Of a DNA stretch of 64,000 nucleotides, positions 15,018-24,246 are shown one piece after another. The position numbers were made by a program, and so were the translations under genes. Source of the DNA: DAIOXA01 sp050949165 (lineage in GTDB: Bacteria > Bacillota > Proteinivoracia > UBA4975). Numbering within the stretch: the stretch's first letter is position 1; each line of letters opens with the position of its first letter. Below the pieces are notes generated by a model, which was not told where the DNA came from, ran no database searches, and saw nothing but the letters and a program-made list of their open reading frames with translations. The stretch is taken from positions 992,001 to 1,056,000 of the forward strand of contig JBMNFF010000001.1 of NCBI GenBank assembly GCA_050949165.1, given 5' to 3'.

Positions 15018-17696
15018 TCAGATCTTCGCCCTCCTCAGCAAATTGGCATTGCCCACCACGGTGATGGAACTCATGGCCATGGAGATTTCCGCGATGACCG
15101 GGTGCAGCAAGCCCAGGATGGCCAAGGGGATGGCAATGGTGTTGTAGATAAAGGCCCAGAACAGGTTCTGCCTAATCTTGCGGAAGGTGGCTCGGGACAG
15201 CTTTACCGCGCTGACCACCGCCCTCAGACTGCCCCTGACCAGGGTGATGTCAGCGGCCTCAATGGCGATGTCGGTGCCGGTGCCAATGGCCACCCCCACA
15301 TCAGCCTGGGTCAGGGCCGGAGCGTCGTTGATGCCGTCCCCCACCATGGCCACCCGCAGGCCCTGTTCCTGCAGGCGCTTGATCTCATCCACCTTGCCGT
15401 CGGGCAGGACCTCGGCTAACACCTGGGAGATACCCACCTTGGCGGCAATGGCCTGGGCAGTGCGCTGGTTATCTCCGGTAATCATGGCAGTCTGGAGGCC
15501 AAGCTCCTTAAGTTCTTGAATGGCCTGGACTGAGTCGTCCTTGATGGTATCGGCCACGGCTACGACGCCGATGACCTCGTCCTGGGCCCCCACCAGCATG
15601 GCGGTCTTTCCTTCCCCTTCCAGCCGGGCCATCTCGCCCTCCATGGCTCGGGTCTCGATTCCGCTTTCTTCCAGCAACCGCCGACTGCCCACCAGCACCA
15701 TGCGCCCATCGATTTCAGCGCTGACGCCTTTACCTGTGATGCTGGTGAATCTATTGGGCTCGCTCAATTCAAGGCCCCGCTCCCGGGCGGCTTCCACCAT
15801 GGCCCGGCCCAGGGGATGCTCCGAGCCCTGCTCGACGCTGGCAGCCAGGCGCAATAGTTGCTCCTGACTGCCCCCGGGAGCCGGGACCAGGTCGGTCACC
15901 TCGGGCTTGCCCCGGGTAATGGTCCCTGTCTTGTCAAAGACCACCACGTCCAAATTGCTCATGGTCTGAATGGCCGCACCGTTGCGGATGAGAATGCCAT
16001 TCTCCGCCCCCAGGCCGCTGCCCACCATCAGGGCGGTGGGAGTGGCCAGCCCCAGGGCGCATGGGCAAGCGATGACCAGGACGGCAATGGTGGCAAAGAG
16101 GGCCAGAGTGGCGCCGCTCAAGCCGGGATCCACCCAGGGCAGGACGTCCCGGAGCAGGGCGCCGGCATTCCTCATTATTTCGGGGAAGAAGAGCCAGGCC
16201 AGAAAGGTTGCCGCGGCGATGACCAGCACCGTCGGGACAAAAAAGCCGGTAACCCTATCGGCAAACTCCTGAATGGGCACCTTGGTGCCCTGGGCCTCCT
16301 CCACCATCCTGACCACTTGGCTGAGGAAGGTGTCCTGGCCAATCTTGGTGGCCCGCACCTTCAGCAATCCCTGCTGGTTGACGGTGGAGCCGATGACCTC
16401 ATCGCCGGGGCCCCGGCTCACCGGCAGGGACTCCCCAGTAGCCATGGATTCGTCTATGGCGCTCTCCCCTTCTTCAATGACCCCGTCGGTGGGGATCTTC
16501 TCCCCCGGCCGTACCAACATAATGTCGCCAATCTGGACCTGCTGAATCGGCACCTCCCGCTCCTGGCCGTCCACCAGGAGGGTGGCGGTCTTGGCCCCCA
16601 GCTCCAGAAGCTTCTTGATGGACTGGGAAGCTCTGCCCCGGGCCTTGGTCTCAATATAGCGGCCGGTCAGGTGGAAGGACATGATCATCCCCGCCACGCC
16701 GGCATAGTTCTCCACCGGCCAGAAGAAGACCATTATCCCAGTGGCAATGGCAGCCAGGGTGCCCATGGCGATGAGGGTATCCATATTGGCGCCGCCGTGG
16801 CGCACCGCCCGCCAGGCCGATTGGTAAACATGGCCGCCGGCCCAGATCAGTACCGGCAGGGCCAGGAGGACCATGCCCAGGTTAAAGCTCTGGGCGGTGG
16901 GCCAACCGTGCTCATGGCCGCCCCGGGTCATGGCAACGAGCATCCATATCGCTGCCGGCAGGGTAAAGGCCCAGGCCATCCACATCCTCCGGGCAGCCAG
17001 GCGCAATTTGGCCTCATCCTCATCTCTATCTGCCGCCGGAGCGCCTTCCTCCAGCTCCAGGCGACCCTGATAACCCGCCCTTTCCACTGCCGCCAAGAGC
17101 TCCCGGGGCCCGATTTGGACCGGGTAGTACTCTATACTGGCCCGCTCGGTGGTCAGGTTGACCACCGCCGACTTCACGCCTGAGGTGGATTTCAAGCCCT
17201 TCTCCACCCGATTGGCACAGGCAGCACAGGTCATTCCCTCAATCTTCAACTCCAGCTTCTCGGTTTCAATTGCGACCTGGTAGCCCGTCTTTTCTATTGC
17301 CTGGCGCAAGTAAGCCTCATCCACCCGCTGGGGATCAAATTGGACGCTGGCCCTCTCGGTGGTCAAGTTCACTGCCGCCGAAGCCACCCCGTCAATCCTT
17401 TGCAGGGCCTTTTCCACCCGGTTAGAACAGGCGGCGCAGGTCATGCCTTCAATCTTCAGCTCCACTTTTCGCAAATCTGGAAACGCTTTATAACCCGTTT
17501 TCTCCACCGCTTCCGCCAACTGGGCAGGAGAAACCATTTTGGGATTATGTTCAACAACAGCCCTTTCCGTGGCCAGGTTTACTGCGGCCGTCTCTACGCC
17601 CTCAAGCCTTTGCAGGGCCTTTTCCACCCGATTGGAACAGGCTGCGCAGCTCATACCTTCAACCTTCAAGGTTGTCTTGACAATTTCCTTGGCCAT
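15018..17696 (-). CDS. copA: copper-translocating P1B-type ATPase with three HMA domains
   Basis: An 892-residue P1B-1 ATPase. The N-terminus has three heavy-metal-associated domains in tandem ([30 protein letters not shown] and [15 protein letters not shown]; roughly residues 5-70, 78-145, 150-215), more than the one or two usual in bacteria. It continues with eight membrane helices carrying the [12 protein letters not shown] metal motif, the TGES actuator, DKTGTIT phosphorylation site, SEHPLG and [12 protein letters not shown]. It pumps Cu(I) out of the cytoplasm. The ATG at 17696 follows GGGAGG; a TTG nine bases upstream is less likely. The adjacent CsoR-like operator suggests copper induction. 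Confidence 0.93.
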   Translation of the reverse strand: MAKEIVKTTLKVEGMSCAACSNRVEKALQRLEGVETAAVNLATERAVVEHNPKMVSPAQLAEAVEKTGYKAFPDLRKVELKIEGMTCAACSNRVEKALQRIDGVASAAVNLTTERASVQFDPQRVDEAYLRQAIEKTGYQVAIETEKLELKIEGMTCAACANRVEKGLKSTSGVKSAVVNLTTERASIEYYPVQIGPRELLAAVERAGYQGRLELEEGAPAADRDEDEAKLRLAARRMWMAWAFTLPAAIWMLVAMTRGGHEHGWPTAQSFNLGMVLLALPVLIWAGGHVYQSAWRAVRHGGANMDTLIAMGTLAAIATGIMVFFWPVENYAGVAGMIMSFHLTGRYIETKARGRASQSIKKLLELGAKTATLLVDGQEREVPIQQVQIGDIMLVRPGEKIPTDGVIEEGESAIDESMATGESLPVSRGPGDEVIGSTVNQQGLLKVRATKIGQDTFLSQVVRMVEEAQGTKVPIQEFADRVTGFFVPTVLVIAAATFLAWLFFPEIMRNAGALLRDVLPWVDPGLSGATLALFATIAVLVIACPCALGLATPTALMVGSGLGAENGILIRNGAAIQTMSNLDVVVFDKTGTITRGKPEVTDLVPAPGGSQEQLLRLAASVEQGSEHPLGRAMVEAARERGLELSEPNRFTSITGKGVSAEIDGRMVLVGSRRLLEESGIETRAMEGEMARLEGEGKTAMLVGAQDEVIGVVAVADTIKDDSVQAIQELKELGLQTAMITGDNQRTAQAIAAKVGISQVLAEVLPDGKVDEIKRLQEQGLRVAMVGDGINDAPALTQADVGVAIGTGTDIAIEAADITLVRGSLRAVVSAVKLSRATFRKIRQNLFWAFIYNTIAIPLAILGLLHPVIAEISMAMSSITVVGNANLLRRAKI

Positions 17697-17713
17697 TCTC
17701 TGCAACCTCCCTT

Positions 17714-17730
17714 ATACCCCATCTAGGTAT
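17714..17730 (-). promoter_or_regulatory. CsoR-like copper operator
   Basis: A 17-base dyad with arms ATACC and GGTAT around a GC-rich centre, read on the minus strand as ATACCTAGATGGGGTAT, resembles CsoR boxes upstream of copA genes in Bacillota. It lies just before the copA ribosome binding site, overlapping the expected start region of a promoter TTGACA (minus strand, about 17757-17762) with a poor -10. No csoR gene is in the window. Confidence 0.6.
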
Positions 17731-17863
17731 TTATAGCGTACTCAATTCCAGTGTCCCTGTCAATACCCGAGTTAATTAGTATATATTGTTCCCAGGCTAA
17801 GGCGGAGCGCCGTCGTCGACCCTGCCCCTAGTGTACACAGATAAACCGGCGGAAAACCACCGG

Positions 17864-18613
17864 CTATTTTTCACCCCACCACCAGACCAGGGCAAATCCC
17901 GCCGCAGCGAGGATAATAATGGGCAGGGGGTTGTCCCAATTGCCCGGTATCAACATCCTGGCCGAGCCGAGAATCAGTCCCGAGAAAAGCCAACTTATAG
18001 AGGCCCGGTACCGGGAATATATGTTGTCCAGAGCATTGGAAAGGCCGAAGGCTCCGATGGCGGCTCCCAGGACAAAGACCATGAGGACACGCCAATCGAA
18101 ATCCGCCAGGGCCTGCAACATATCATCGTAGATGCCCATGATGATCAGCACGGAACTGCCCGGAACCCCGGGCAGAATCATCGCCGCGCAGGCCAGGGCC
18201 CCGCCAATCAGGAGCAAGCCAATCCCGGGCCGAACGGTATCCTCCACCATGCTCATGGGCTCTCCCGCCAAAATAAAGCCGATGGCGGCGCCCAGGAGAA
18301 ATAAAAGGACCCGCCGGTAATTGGGGCGATAATGTTCACCCAGCACCGCCCTGATGGAAGCCAAAATGCACCCCAGCAGGAAGGCAGAGACATAATTGGT
18401 ATAGGACTCCAACAGCCAGGAAAAGGCCGCGCCGCTGACGAGAATCCCGCCGGCCGCGCCGGCAACAAAGGGCAGCCAGGGCAAAATCCGCAGGCGGGAC
18501 AAGTCTGCCACCAGTTTTTCGTACAAACCCAAGAGCAAGAGGAGAGTCCCCCCGCTCATCCCCGGCAGGATAATGATAATGCCCGTGATAATTCCCTTAA
18601 ACACCATTTGCAT
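17864..18613 (-). CDS. popT: DUF368 membrane protein, undecaprenyl-phosphate translocase family
   Basis: A 249-residue membrane protein of the DUF368 family with about eight helices. Signatures are GIIIILPGMSGGTLLLLLGLY near the N-terminus and AAMILPGVPGSSVLIIMGIYD in the second half, an internal repeat typical of the family. DUF368 (PopT) proteins recycle undecaprenyl phosphate across the membrane for peptidoglycan and teichoic acid synthesis. The ATG at 18613 is preferred (GAGGGAG upstream) over an in-frame start at 18655. The assignment to PopT rests on family membership, not on context. Confidence 0.85.
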   Translation of the reverse strand: MQMVFKGIITGIIIILPGMSGGTLLLLLGLYEKLVADLSRLRILPWLPFVAGAAGGILVSGAAFSWLLESYTNYVSAFLLGCILASIRAVLGEHYRPNYRRVLLFLLGAAIGFILAGEPMSMVEDTVRPGIGLLLIGGALACAAMILPGVPGSSVLIIMGIYDDMLQALADFDWRVLMVFVLGAAIGAFGLSNALDNIYSRYRASISWLFSGLILGSARMLIPGNWDNPLPIIILAAAGFALVWWWGEK

Positions 18614-18790
18614 AGTAGAACTCCCTCTCTCATCCACTGAGTGCCGGAGGACCATTATCTAGGTCAAGCGGCAAAGTTTCCAATGATGATTTATCAGCGA
18701 AAACCAAGCAGCTGGCCCAGCGGCCATGTCTGCTCATCCTATTATACTCGCATTTAAGCCCCATAGCCAGGACAGCTTGAATTTATCCGC
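18614..18790. other. intergenic region
   Basis: The stretch upstream of the DUF368 gene contains no open frame with a ribosome binding site and no clear hairpin. It must hold the leftward promoter for DUF368, but no strong pair of boxes stands out. Confidence 0.4.
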
Positions 18791-18819
18791 TTGAAAAGCC
18801 TTCCCCTTTGCATTATAAT
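18791..18819 (+). promoter_or_regulatory. strong promoter of the small zinc-ribbon gene
   Basis: TTGAAA at 18791-18796, a 17-base spacer and a perfect TATAAT at 18814-18819. Transcription would begin near 18826, about 48 bases before the small gene. Confidence 0.85.
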
Positions 18820-18873
18820 TCTAAAAGATGCCTGTTTAAGGGATTAATACTTTTTCTAAGGGAGTGGAGACCC

Positions 18874-19032
18874 ATGGCCAAGCAAAATCGTGGCAAGGGC
18901 CTGTGGGGCAAGCCCGGCCGCGGCAAGGGCACCTGTCCCCTGTGCTCACGCACCAGCACCAAGCTGCTCTGGCAGACCAAGGACGAAGGCGGCAACGACA
19001 TCCAGGTCTGCAAGCGCTGCAAAAATCGCTAG
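18874..19032 (+). CDS. small basic zinc-ribbon protein
   Basis: A 52-residue protein: a basic, glycine-rich N-terminus (AKQNRGKGLWGKPGRGKG) followed by a zinc ribbon with CPLC and CKRC knuckles separated by about 25 residues. The ribosome binding site GGGAGTGG precedes the ATG at 18874. It has its own near-consensus promoter and a strong terminator, so it is a single-gene, probably highly expressed unit. The plan resembles small ribosome-associated or nucleic-acid-binding zinc ribbons, but I do not recognise a named family. Confidence 0.82.
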   Translation: MAKQNRGKGLWGKPGRGKGTCPLCSRTSTKLLWQTKDEGGNDIQVCKRCKNR

Positions 19033-19082
19033 AAAAAAGCCGGTCCCTGTAATTTTTACATACCCAGGGAGCGGCTTTTTGC
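19033..19082 (+). terminator. terminator after zinc-ribbon gene
   Basis: AAAAAGCCG and TCCCTG (19034-19049) pair with CAGGGA and CGGCTTTTT (19065-19080) in a long interrupted stem ending in TTTTT. Confidence 0.88.
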
Positions 19083-19083
19083 T

Positions 19084-19139
19084 TGGGGACTCGTCTTTAG
19101 TCGCAGGAGCCATAGTTTTTCCGATAACGGCTGTCCCCA
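19084..19139. repeat. possible decayed REP-like palindrome
   Basis: TGGGGAC (19084-19090) and GTCCCCA (19133-19139) are inverted and the right end reads GTCCCCAGTG, like the end of the REP hairpins at 20.6, 21.3 and 22.1 kb. The centre is longer and different. It may be a degenerate member of that family upstream of the helicase gene. Confidence 0.35.
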
Positions 19140-19199
19140 GTGATATATCCCACACCAAATGGAAAACTATAATTGAATTATTACATAAGGAGTATGCCA

Positions 19200-20624
19200 A
19201 TGAACACATTTACCCAATTGGGGCTTAGCCCCGAAGTCTTAAAATCCATCAGCAGCATGGGGTTTGAAGAGATGACCCCCATTCAGCAAGAGGCGATTCC
19301 CATCGGCCTCGCCGGTCAAGACCTGATTGGTCAGGCCCGGACGGGTACCGGCAAAACCGCGGCCTTCGGCATTCCCATGGTGGAAAACTTTGTTCCCGAG
19401 CAGGGACTGCCCCAAGGCCTGGTCATCACCCCCACCCGGGAATTAGCCATCCAGGTCGCCGAGGAACTCAATAAAATAGGCAGCTACAAGCGGATTCGCT
19501 CCCTGCCCGTCTACGGGGGCCAGGATATCGACCGCCAGATCAAGAACCTGAAAAAGCGGCCGGAAATCATTGTCGGCACCCCCGGCAGGTTGTTGGATCA
19601 CATCCGCCGCCGTACCATCCGGTTAAGCGAAGTCGCCACCGTGGTCCTGGACGAAGCCGACGAGATGTTGAACATGGGCTTCATCGAGGATATCGATGCC
19701 ATCCTGCGGGAAGTACCGGAGCAGCGCCAGACCCTGCTCTTTTCCGCCACCATGCCCCGCCCCATTCAGGAACTGGCCCTGAAATTCATGATTGAGCCCA
19801 AGCTGATTCAGATTAAGAGCAAGGAAGTGACGGTGCCCGCCGTCAGCCAGTCCTTTATTGAGGTCCAGGAACGCCAGAAGTTTGACGCCCTCTGCAACCT
19901 CCTGGACATCCAGCCCCCGGAACTGGCCATCGTCTTCGGGCGCACCAAGCGCCGGGTGGATGAAATTGCCGAGGGCCTCAAGAGCCGGGGCTATTCCGCC
20001 GAAGGCATCCATGGCGACCTCTCCCAGGCCCGGCGGGAATCTGTCCTGCGTCAGTTTAAGAATGGAACCATCGATGTCCTGGTGGCCACCGATGTTGCGG
20101 CTCGAGGCCTGGACATCTCCGGCGTCAGCCATGTCTACAACTTCGACATTCCCCAGGATGCCGAGGGCTACGTGCACCGCATCGGCAGGACCGGCCGGGC
20201 CGGGCGCAGCGGCGAAGCCATCTCTTTAGTCACCCCCAGGGAACGAGAGCACTTCCGCTCCATTCAACGTATCACCGGCGCCAAAATTACCCGGGCGCCC
20301 CTGCCCTCCCTGGTGGATGTCATCAAAGGCCAGCAGCGCCTGGCCGCCGAGAAGCTGCTGGAGACCATTGAAGCTGGGACCACCGGCCAATACCGGGAAA
20401 TGGCCGGCAAGCTCCTGGAGGAAAGCGACTCCGTCAGCCTGGTGGCAGCGGCCCTGAAACTCCTGACCAAGGAACCCGACAGCACCCCGGTGCGCATCAC
20501 CGAAGAGGGTTCCTACCGCTTCCGCCAGCGCCCCGCAGGCAGCGGCCATAAACCTGGCCCCAAACCCTACGGCAGACGAAACTACAACAAGCGCCAGAGC
20601 GGCGGCAACAAGCGCTACCGCTAA
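19200..20624 (+). CDS. DEAD-box ATP-dependent RNA helicase (CshA-like)
   Basis: A 474-residue DEAD-box helicase with all core motifs: Q-motif region ([11 protein letters not shown] ... TPIQQEAIP), [44 protein letters not shown], and in the second domain [11 protein letters not shown] and [10 protein letters not shown]. After the core come about 80 residues and a basic glycine/arginine tail ([20 protein letters not shown]), as in CshA/DeaD proteins that act in cold adaptation, ribosome assembly and RNA decay. Of two ATG codons, the one at 19200 is correctly spaced from AAGGAG (19187-19192); the one at 19194 is too close. Confidence 0.92.
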   Translation: MNTFTQLGLSPEVLKSISSMGFEEMTPIQQEAIPIGLAGQDLIGQARTGTGKTAAFGIPMVENFVPEQGLPQGLVITPTRELAIQVAEELNKIGSYKRIRSLPVYGGQDIDRQIKNLKKRPEIIVGTPGRLLDHIRRRTIRLSEVATVVLDEADEMLNMGFIEDIDAILREVPEQRQTLLFSATMPRPIQELALKFMIEPKLIQIKSKEVTVPAVSQSFIEVQERQKFDALCNLLDIQPPELAIVFGRTKRRVDEIAEGLKSRGYSAEGIHGDLSQARRESVLRQFKNGTIDVLVATDVAARGLDISGVSHVYNFDIPQDAEGYVHRIGRTGRAGRSGEAISLVTPREREHFRSIQRITGAKITRAPLPSLVDVIKGQQRLAAEKLLETIEAGTTGQYREMAGKLLEESDSVSLVAAALKLLTKEPDSTPVRITEEGSYRFRQRPAGSGHKPGPKPYGRRNYNKRQSGGNKRYR

Positions 20625-20626
20625 CA

Positions 20627-20665
20627 AAATCATCCACTGGGGACGGTTCCCAGTGGATGATTTTT
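20627..20665. repeat. REP hairpin copy A, also serving as terminator
   Basis: A perfect 15-bp stem (20627-20641 with 20649-20663) around the loop GACGGTT, followed by a T-run to 20665. The core GGGACGGTTCCC is shared with the two hairpins flanking the RAYT gene (21257 and 22126). It lies directly after the helicase stop codon and, because A and T runs flank the stem, can terminate transcription rightward from the helicase and leftward from the nitroreductase. Confidence 0.85.
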
Positions 20666-20667
20666 CT

Positions 20668-21240
20668 TTATTTCCAACTCGTGACTTCCCGCCAAGGCCG
20701 CCGGGGACGGGGAGAAGGATCCTCGTCAGGCCAGCCCAAAGCCACCGCCGCCACCAATTCATCCCGACGCCCCAACCGTGCGCTTATCTCTGCCTGGGCG
20801 TAGAATACATCGCAAATCCAGAGGCTGCCCAGTCCCAGCTCGGTGGCCTTGAGCAACATATTTTGGATGGCGGCGCCAACGGATTGTATGTCCACTGTCC
20901 ACATGATTTTCTCCACGCCCGAAAGGGCATCCTTAGCCTCCAGGCGGGGATTGTAAACCATTATTACTACTTGCGATTCCTTCATTATCCGCGCCGAATT
21001 CCTGGCGCTGCCGCTGTTATAGCCCATTTCTTCTACCTTTGCGGCCCCGGCAATGACCAGGTCGGCAATTTCATCCTTTTCCTCGCCTTCCAGGACAATG
21101 AACTCCCAGGGCTGGGCATTCTTGCCCGACGGGGCTAGGGTAGCCGCCTCCAGCATCTCCTCAACCAGCCGGCGGGGAACGGGCTCTGCTTTAAACTTGC
21201 GGATGCTTCTGCGCTTTGACATGGCTTCGCCAACCTTCAC
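20668..21240 (-). CDS. nitroreductase-family FMN oxidoreductase
   Basis: A 190-residue nitroreductase-like flavoprotein. It starts with SKRRSIRKFKAEPVPRRLVEEMLEAATLAPSGKNAQPWEF, the typical FMN phosphate-binding N-terminus, and has SVGAAIQNMLLKATELGLGSLWI in the middle. Such enzymes use NAD(P)H to reduce nitro compounds, quinones or other acceptors; the substrate is unknown. The GTG at 21240 follows AGGAGGT. This site lies immediately beside REP copy B, so its promoter must be within or beyond the RAYT gene. Confidence 0.88.
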   Translation of the reverse strand: MKVGEAMSKRRSIRKFKAEPVPRRLVEEMLEAATLAPSGKNAQPWEFIVLEGEEKDEIADLVIAGAAKVEEMGYNSGSARNSARIMKESQVVIMVYNPRLEAKDALSGVEKIMWTVDIQSVGAAIQNMLLKATELGLGSLWICDVFYAQAEISARLGRRDELVAAVALGWPDEDPSPRPRRPWREVTSWK

Positions 21241-21260
21241 CGCTATCTACCTCCTATCCA

Positions 21261-22061
21261 TTAGGGACGGTTCCCAGTGGTTAATTTTCGCCTTACAGCA
21301 TACACAACTTGCCGGGCAATGCCCAACAACTTTTCCAATTCTCGACCACTTATATCCACCGCTTGGACTATTTCTCCCAGCACTTGACGTTTTGTCTCCT
21401 GGGGGGCTCTTGAGAAGGTCAGTATTGACAGTCCATGGGCACTGAGAATCTCCTCTATGCGCTTAACTTGCATTTCCCTTGCTTCCCCTGGCTCCAAAAA
21501 CTTAAAGTCGTTATTACTATCGTCGGAGTTTGTAAATGTAGCCAGGGCCATAGCTGCCTCATGCCTGTCCGGCATAAATAAACTGTACAGGTAATCCCGC
21601 TGAACAAGGTTACTTGCTTTGCCTGGGCGCAGGTAATCGCGGTAACTACTCCAGGGGTATCCCTGGGGACTAGTTACCAGCCCAGCCGTGACGGGGTTAA
21701 GGTGTATATAGCGAGCGCAAACTTTAAAGTATGTTTCGTTGTCTACAATCTGGCTATGGAATCGGTCCTGAAACAAGTGCCCGGTTCTGCCGTACTTCCA
21801 ATTGAAGAATTGGGCATAGGGTCCGCAGATACGCTTGACAATTCTGGACAACTGATCATTGGCCTTTATGAGCAAATGGACATGGTTACTCATTAGGCAA
21901 TAGGAGTAGAGAACATACTCGTTCTCCTCCATGGCCATTTCCATTCTATCCAGCATTTTGTGTCGATCTTGATTATCCGCGAAAATGTCCATGCCACCTA
22001 TACCGCGAAAGGTGACGTGATAGATGCCGATATCCGACAACTCCCTGGCTCTCCTGGGCAT
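21261..22061 (-). CDS. REP-associated tyrosine transposase (Y1 HUH family)
   Basis: A 266-residue TnpA_REP-family protein. It shows YHVTFRGIGG at the N-terminus, the HUH motif SNHVHLLI (His60, His62), GRTGHLFQDRFHS and the RYIHLNPVTAGLV segment with the likely nucleophile region (Tyr118), then WSSYRDYL. The C-terminal third ends in a helix-turn-helix-like LEKLLGIARQVVYAVRRKL. The last residues TTGNRP and the stop codon are encoded by REP copy B. The ATG at 22061 follows AAAGGGAGGAG. These enzymes nick and join REP/BIME single strands. Its base composition is more AT-rich than neighbouring genes. Confidence 0.9.
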   Translation of the reverse strand: MPRRARELSDIGIYHVTFRGIGGMDIFADNQDRHKMLDRMEMAMEENEYVLYSYCLMSNHVHLLIKANDQLSRIVKRICGPYAQFFNWKYGRTGHLFQDRFHSQIVDNETYFKVCARYIHLNPVTAGLVTSPQGYPWSSYRDYLRPGKASNLVQRDYLYSLFMPDRHEAAMALATFTNSDDSNNDFKFLEPGEAREMQVKRIEEILSAHGLSILTFSRAPQETKRQVLGEIVQAVDISGRELEKLLGIARQVVYAVRRKLTTGNRP

Positions 22062-22125
22062 TCCGACTCCTCCCTTTGCCGCAATTATATAACAATTCTT
22101 GCCAGGGAGGAAGGTGTCGCTTTAG

Positions 22126-22162
22126 AAATCATCCATTGGGAACCGTCCCTAGTGGATGGTTT
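22126..22162. repeat. REP hairpin copy C
   Basis: AAATCATCCATTGGG (22126-22140) pairs imperfectly with CCCTAGTGGATGGTTT (22147-22162). It is in inverted orientation to copies A and B and overlaps the last codons and stop of the prolyl oligopeptidase gene. Confidence 0.8.
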
Positions 22163-24164
22163 GCAGGATGAAGGTGTACATGTCGGCGGCTTCGTCGATG
22201 AGTTTGGAAACGGGTTTGCCCGGGCCATGGCCGGCCTTGAATTCCACCCGGAGCAGGATTGGGTTTTTGCCACTGTATTTTTCCTGGAGGGTGGCGGCAA
22301 ACTTCAGGGCATGGCCGGGGATGACCCGATCGTCGGTATCCGCCGTCATGATCAAAGTGGGGGGATAGCCCACGCCCTCCCGGACATTGTGCAGGGGCGA
22401 ATAGGCATACAGGAATTTAAAATGTTCCGGGCTGGTCTCGGCATCGCCGTACTCGGGAATCCAGTAGCGGCCCACGGTAAACTTGTGGTACCTCAGCATG
22501 TCGATGACGGGAACCCAGCAGACCACGGCGCCGTAAAGGTCGGGGCGCTGGGTCATGCAGGCCGCCACCAGCAGCCCACCGTTGCTGCGGCCCAGGATGG
22601 CCAGGCGCTCCCGGCGGGTGTATTTATTCTCAACCAGCCATTCCGCCGCAGCGATGTAGTCGTCAAAGACATTCTGCTTGTTCTCCAGCATCCCCGCCCG
22701 GTGCCAGTCCTCGCCGTACTCGCTGCCTCCCCGCAGGTTGGCCACGGCATAGATACCGCCCCGCTCCATGAACATCAGGTGGGCCGGGCCAAAGGTGGGA
22801 GTCATGCTGATGTTAAAGCCGCCGTAACCATAGAGCACTGTGGGATTATCGCCGTCCAGCTTCAGCCCCTTCTTGTGGGTGATGAACATGGGCACCCGGG
22901 TCCCATCCTTGGAAGTGTAGAAAACTTGCTTGGTCTCAAATTCCCGGGGCTCAAAGGACAGAGCCATCTGGCCAAAGGAAGTGAGCTGACGGGAGTCCAA
23001 ATCGCCCTGGAACACCGTGGGCGGGTAGAGGAAGGACATGAAGCCGATGTAGAACTTGCTCTGGGCAAATTTCCCCCACAGGCCGGTGACGGAGCCCAGG
23101 CCGGGGAGTTCAATTTCTCCCTCCTCCTCCCCCTGGACGCTGAAGACCCGGACCCGGTGGCAGGCATGGTGCATGTAGACGAGAACCAACCTCCCCCCCA
23201 CCAAGTAGGCCTCATCGATGACATCCTCACCCTGGGGAACAATCTCCTGCCAATTTTCCCGGGCTGGATTATTGACATCGATGGCGATGATCCGCCCCCG
23301 GGGCGCATCCAGGTCGGTATTGAAGAAGAAGCGGCTGCCGATATTGCCGATGGGCCAGTAGGCGGCGTCCTCCTTGTCCAGCAGGCGGATAAAATTCCCC
23401 TGACTGTTAAGGGGTCGGTAATATAACCGGTTGCGGGAGGAGGTGCCGTAGGTTACCACCAACCCCAGATACTCCTCATCTTCGCTGACGAAGGGGGTAA
23501 AGCCCAGCTCCTTGGCATCGGGGCGCTCATAGACCAGGACGTCCTCTGCCTGCGGAGTCCCCACCCGGTGGTACCAGACCTGGCAGAAATTGCTCTGGTC
23601 CTCTGGGGGGACGCTGCCGGGCTCGGGAAAGCGGCTGTAGAAAAAGCCCTTGCCGTCAGGGGTCCAGGGCAAGGTGGTAAAGCGGCACCAGTTGATAGTC
23701 TCGTTAAATTCCTCGCCGGTATCCACCCGCCGGATGCGGACCTTCTGCCAGTCGCTGCCGCTCTCAGAGGTGGCGTAGGCCAGGAGCTTGCCATCCTTGC
23801 TGACGCTGAACCTGGTCAGGGCCACCGTCCCATCTTTGCTAAAGGTATTGGGATCCAGGACCACAAAGGGCTCGCCTCCGGGGTCCTGGCAATAGAGCAG
23901 GGCCTGGTTCTGGAGGCCGTCATTCTTCTGGAAGAAGAGGCGCCCCTGGGCCTCCCGGGGCAGTTCATACTTGGGATAGTCCCAGAGCCGCTCCAGGCGC
24001 CGCTTCAGCTCTTCCCGCAGGGGGGTATCCAGGATCTTCCTGGTCACAGCATTCTGCTCTTGAACCCAGGCGATGGTCTCGGGGTCGGTGCTGTCCTCCA
24101 GCCACCGGTACGGATCGGCCACCAGGGTACCGTGATAATTTTCCACAATATTGTCTTTGCGCAT
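22149..24164 (-). CDS. prolyl oligopeptidase, S9 family
   Basis: A 671-residue cytosolic serine peptidase of the S9A type: an N-terminal segment (VENYHGTLVADPYRWLED), a seven-bladed beta-propeller, and an alpha/beta-hydrolase domain with GRSNGG (Ser about 527), TADTDDRV (Asp about 611) and KAGHGPGKP (His about 646). It cleaves short peptides after proline. The length is close to the usual 680-700 and there is no signal peptide. The ATG at 24164 follows GGGAGG. The final codons (T-I-H-stop) lie within REP copy C, so the hairpin probably reshaped the C-terminus slightly. Confidence 0.93.
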   Translation of the reverse strand: MRKDNIVENYHGTLVADPYRWLEDSTDPETIAWVQEQNAVTRKILDTPLREELKRRLERLWDYPKYELPREAQGRLFFQKNDGLQNQALLYCQDPGGEPFVVLDPNTFSKDGTVALTRFSVSKDGKLLAYATSESGSDWQKVRIRRVDTGEEFNETINWCRFTTLPWTPDGKGFFYSRFPEPGSVPPEDQSNFCQVWYHRVGTPQAEDVLVYERPDAKELGFTPFVSEDEEYLGLVVTYGTSSRNRLYYRPLNSQGNFIRLLDKEDAAYWPIGNIGSRFFFNTDLDAPRGRIIAIDVNNPARENWQEIVPQGEDVIDEAYLVGGRLVLVYMHHACHRVRVFSVQGEEEGEIELPGLGSVTGLWGKFAQSKFYIGFMSFLYPPTVFQGDLDSRQLTSFGQMALSFEPREFETKQVFYTSKDGTRVPMFITHKKGLKLDGDNPTVLYGYGGFNISMTPTFGPAHLMFMERGGIYAVANLRGGSEYGEDWHRAGMLENKQNVFDDYIAAAEWLVENKYTRRERLAILGRSNGGLLVAACMTQRPDLYGAVVCWVPVIDMLRYHKFTVGRYWIPEYGDAETSPEHFKFLYAYSPLHNVREGVGYPPTLIMTADTDDRVIPGHALKFAATLQEKYSGKNPILLRVEFKAGHGPGKPVSKLIDEAADMYTFILQTIH

Positions 24165-24246
24165 GCTAATCCTCCCGTCCATGTACTCAATTAGACTTTC
24201 TCCAAAAAAAGAGAGAATCCTTCGCCTGGCGAAGAACTCCCCACAA

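Larger units (their letters stand above)
21257..22162 (-). mobile_element. RAYT transposase with flanking inverted REP hairpins
   Basis: The RAYT gene is bracketed by two imperfect copies of the same hairpin in opposite orientation: copy B 21257-21284 (core GGGACGGTTCCC) at its 3' end and copy C 22126-22162 (core GGGAACCGTCCC) at its 5' side. Copy A at 20627 is a third member. RAYT proteins are single-copy, domesticated Y1 HUH nucleases known to process such REP hairpins. No target-site duplication is evident, as expected for the IS200-like mechanism. Confidence 0.78.

Noticed and set aside
15858..17183. A 441-codon open frame opposite copA
   Set aside because: It has no recognisable domain and low-complexity composition; copA on the other strand has every P-type ATPase motif.
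21960..23426. A 488-codon open frame opposite prolyl oligopeptidase
   Set aside because: The opposite strand encodes a full prolyl oligopeptidase with catalytic triad; this frame is a composition artefact.
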